From Christensenella sp. UBA4626 (GTDB taxonomy: Bacteria; Bacillota; Clostridia; Christensenellales; UBA1242), in contig DHNC01000038.1 in the NCBI GenBank assembly GCA_002406115.1, positions 1 through 15,401 on the forward strand: a stretch of 15,401 nt of DNA, written 5' to 3'. The notes beneath the pieces are model-generated. The model had not been told where the DNA came from, ran no database searches, and saw nothing but the letters and a program-made list of their open reading frames with translations. Positions 13,496 through 15,401 of this stretch are shown here, piece after piece (position 1 is the stretch's first letter; each line of letters begins with the position of its first letter). Position numbers and translations under genes: made by a program.

Positions 13496-13496
13496 T

Positions 13497-13525
13497 TTTA
13501 CAAACCACACATTTTGTGCTAAAAT
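13497..13525 (+). promoter_or_regulatory. alaS promoter
   Basis: TTTACA at 13497-13502, two bases after the tmk stop, then a 17-base spacer ending in TGc and TAAAAT at 13520-13525. The predicted leader is about 16 bases with AAAGGA at 13536-13541. Confidence 0.75.
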
Positions 13526-13547
13526 TAAACCACAAAAAGGAAATATT

Positions 13548-15368
13548 ATGTATACAAGAAGAGAACTTATTGATAAATGGATGAAATTTTACACATCAAA
13601 AGGTCACATTGCAATCCCAAGCGCAAGCGTAATACCGGAAAATGACCCAACCGTGCTTTTTACAACCGCTGGTATGCACCCACTTGTGCCATATTTGCTT
13701 GGCGAGCCTCATCCAAAGGGCAAACGTCTGTGCGATGTGCAAAAATGCATCAGAACCGGAGATATTGACGAAGTGGGAGATAATTCTCACTTGACATTTT
13801 TTGAAATGCTGGGCAATTGGAGTTTGGGCGATTATTTCAAACAAGAAATGGTTGGTTGGAGTTACGAATTTTTGACAAGCAAAGAATATCTCGGCTTGGA
13901 TAAAAACAAATTAGCTGTCACAGTTTTTGCTGGCAACGATGTTGTGCCTCGTGACGAATTGACCGCTTCATTGTGGCAAAAAGCAGGCATTGCAAAGGAA
14001 AATATTTATTTCTTGCCAGACAACTGGTGGATTTTGGGCAGTGGGGTTGGCCCTTGCGGCTCGGATACGGAAATGTTTATCGACACGGGCAAGCCAAAAT
14101 GCTCACCGGAATGTAATCCAAGTTGCGATTGCGGCAAATTTTTGGAAATTTGGAACGACGTGTTTATGGAATTTAAAGCGAATGCGGACAAATCCATTGA
14201 ACCTCTCAAACAAAAAAATGTGGATACAGGTATGGGCTTGGAACGTTCACTTTGCGTACTTAACGGCGTAAAAAGCGTGTTTGACACTGAGATTTTCCAA
14301 CCATCAATCCAACTTTTGGAAAAATTGAGCGGCAAAAGTTATGCTGATGAAAAATTAAAGCCATCTTTCAGGATTATTGCCGATCATTTGAGGACGTCAA
14401 CAATAATGTTGGGCGACGAAAAAGGCATTGTGCCAAGCAATGTTGGACAAGGTTATGTTTTGCGTAGGCTAATCCGCCGAGCAATCCGACATATGAAAGA
14501 GTTAGGCATCGAATCAGGTCATCTTGGTGAGATTGCTGGATTGTATATCGACTATTTCAAACAAGATTATCCAGAACTTTTGCAAAATAAGGATAAGGTT
14601 GTTTCAGAACTCAACAAAGAAGAGGAAAAATTCTTAAAAACCCTTGAACTTGGCAACAAAGAATTTGAAAAAGTTGTTTCAGGCATTGAACGTAAAAATC
14701 AATTTATGGCAGGCAAACCGGATTTCAAACCAGAAACTCAAATTAACGGCAAATCCGCTTTCCGTTTGTATGATACTTTCGGCTTCCCAATCGAACTGAC
14801 TGTGGAAATGGCAAAAGAGTGTGGGCTTAATGTCGACGTTGAAGGCTTTAATGCCGCTTTCCGTGAACATCAAGAGTTGGCTCGCACCACCAACGCCGGA
14901 GTTTTCAAAGGCGGTTTGGCAGATGACAGCGTTTGGACAACCCGTTTGCACACTGCTTGCCATTTGCTTTTGGCAGCATTGAGGCATAAATTTGGCACCA
15001 AAATTGAGCAAAAGGGCAGTAATATCACAAGCGAACGTCTGCGTTTTGACTTTAATTTTGACCGCAAATTGACAGACGAAGAGGTTAAAGAAATCGAAGA
15101 TTATGTAAATAGTGCAATCAATCGTGCCATCCCTGTTGAAAGGTTGGAGATGCCTAAAAAGCAAGCGGTTGAACAAGGCGCTTACGGCATCCACAAAGCC
15201 CAAGATGATGAAGTTATTTCAGTTTATAAAATCGGAGATGTGGACTTCCAAATTTGCGGTGGCCCACACGCAAAAAACACAAGCGAATTGGTCAACTTTA
15301 AAATTGCAAAGCAAGAGGCTGTTTCTGCTGGTGTTCGCCGTATCAAGGCAACAATCAACAACAAATAA
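13548..15368 (+). CDS. alaS: alanyl-tRNA synthetase, short form lacking the beta-barrel and C-Ala domains
   Basis: It charges tRNA-Ala with alanine. The 606 residues compare with about 875 in the usual bacterial enzyme. The class II aminoacylation core is at about 1-240 (FTTAGMHPLVPYL from 38, FFEMLGNWS at 84-92, GMGLER at 228-233), then the helical tRNA-recognition domain to about 445. The protein then passes through GVFKGGLADD (451-460) straight into the editing domain, skipping the beta-barrel normally between them. The editing site is complete: HTACH at 468-472 and CGGPH at 570-574 provide the zinc-type ligands, with Pro in place of the common Thr. It stops at residue 606, so the C-Ala domain is missing. 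A Cys cluster C185-x3-C189-x3-C193-x-C195 sits within the core. AAAGGA lies about six bases before the ATG. The gene ends with TAA 33 bases before the window end, so it is not cut by the window. Confidence 0.93.
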   Translation: MYTRRELIDKWMKFYTSKGHIAIPSASVIPENDPTVLFTTAGMHPLVPYLLGEPHPKGKRLCDVQKCIRTGDIDEVGDNSHLTFFEMLGNWSLGDYFKQEMVGWSYEFLTSKEYLGLDKNKLAVTVFAGNDVVPRDELTASLWQKAGIAKENIYFLPDNWWILGSGVGPCGSDTEMFIDTGKPKCSPECNPSCDCGKFLEIWNDVFMEFKANADKSIEPLKQKNVDTGMGLERSLCVLNGVKSVFDTEIFQPSIQLLEKLSGKSYADEKLKPSFRIIADHLRTSTIMLGDEKGIVPSNVGQGYVLRRLIRRAIRHMKELGIESGHLGEIAGLYIDYFKQDYPELLQNKDKVVSELNKEEEKFLKTLELGNKEFEKVVSGIERKNQFMAGKPDFKPETQINGKSAFRLYDTFGFPIELTVEMAKECGLNVDVEGFNAAFREHQELARTTNAGVFKGGLADDSVWTTRLHTACHLLLAALRHKFGTKIEQKGSNITSERLRFDFNFDRKLTDEEVKEIEDYVNSAINRAIPVERLEMPKKQAVEQGAYGIHKAQDDEVISVYKIGDVDFQICGGPHAKNTSELVNFKIAKQEAVSAGVRRIKATINNK

Positions 15369-15401
15369 TTAAAATAAAAAATAATAAAAATATAATTAAA
15401 A

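Noticed and set aside
1..15401. CRISPR array, insertion sequence, prophage or defence system
   Set aside because: No regularly spaced repeats, transposase, integrase, cas or restriction genes were seen; apart from the tRNA mosaic the gene content is housekeeping.
15369..15401. Possible feature after alaS
   Set aside because: Only 33 AT-rich bases remain and no hairpin is visible; the end of the transcript lies beyond the window.

Overview
The window is AT-rich (roughly two thirds A+T by eye). It has compact single genes, Gram-positive-style Shine-Dalgarno sites and near-consensus sigma-A promoters. ParA/ParB, MnmE and a CwlD-like amidase point to a low-GC, Firmicutes-like bacterium, probably an uncultured Clostridia/Bacilli lineage. 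The alanyl-tRNA synthetase is a short type lacking the beta-barrel and C-Ala modules, which I associate with reduced or deep-branching bacteria. I would not name a taxon below phylum from this alone.

Layout. (1) 1-710: a small two-helix membrane protein on the + strand, convergent with mnmE. (2) 710-4850, minus strand: parA, then parB, then mnmE, in the order often seen near a bacterial origin. parA and parB are separated by a 931-base, very AT-rich gap holding three parS palindromes, so the gap looks like a chromosomal centromere. No convincing DnaA-box cluster was seen. (3) 4950-5420: tRNA-Arg(ACG), followed by a GC-rich mosaic with a second copy of the tRNA 3' end and several hairpins. (4) 5401-8299: type I isopentenyl diphosphate isomerase, divergent from a two-gene operon of TMEM164/YwaF-like membrane proteins. 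(5) 8317-9132: two small proteins of unknown function, the second with a pair of identical 12-bp palindromes next to its promoter. (6) 9133-12622: a membrane-anchored CwlD-like amidase, an NrnA-like DHH phosphoesterase and a membrane-anchored DUF4097-like beta-repeat protein. (7) 12804-15368: dTMP kinase, then the short alanyl-tRNA synthetase.

How it works together. Nearly every gene has its own promoter with a 17-base spacer, so most are transcribed singly. Several convergent pairs share bidirectional hairpin terminators. Functions are mainly housekeeping: segregation, tRNA modification and charging, isoprenoid and dTTP precursors, small-RNA/pAp turnover and cell wall remodelling.

Most notable points. 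At three genes (mnmE, the DHH phosphoesterase and the DUF4097-like gene) a strong promoter sits exactly six bases before the ATG with no Shine-Dalgarno, predicting leaderless mRNAs; a fourth (the amidase) is similar. The second TMEM164-like protein appears to be an internal duplication whose N-terminal copy has lost both predicted catalytic residues. Other points are the tRNA-end mosaic, the 12-bp operator-like pair, the parS site that doubles as a terminator, and the trimmed AlaRS.
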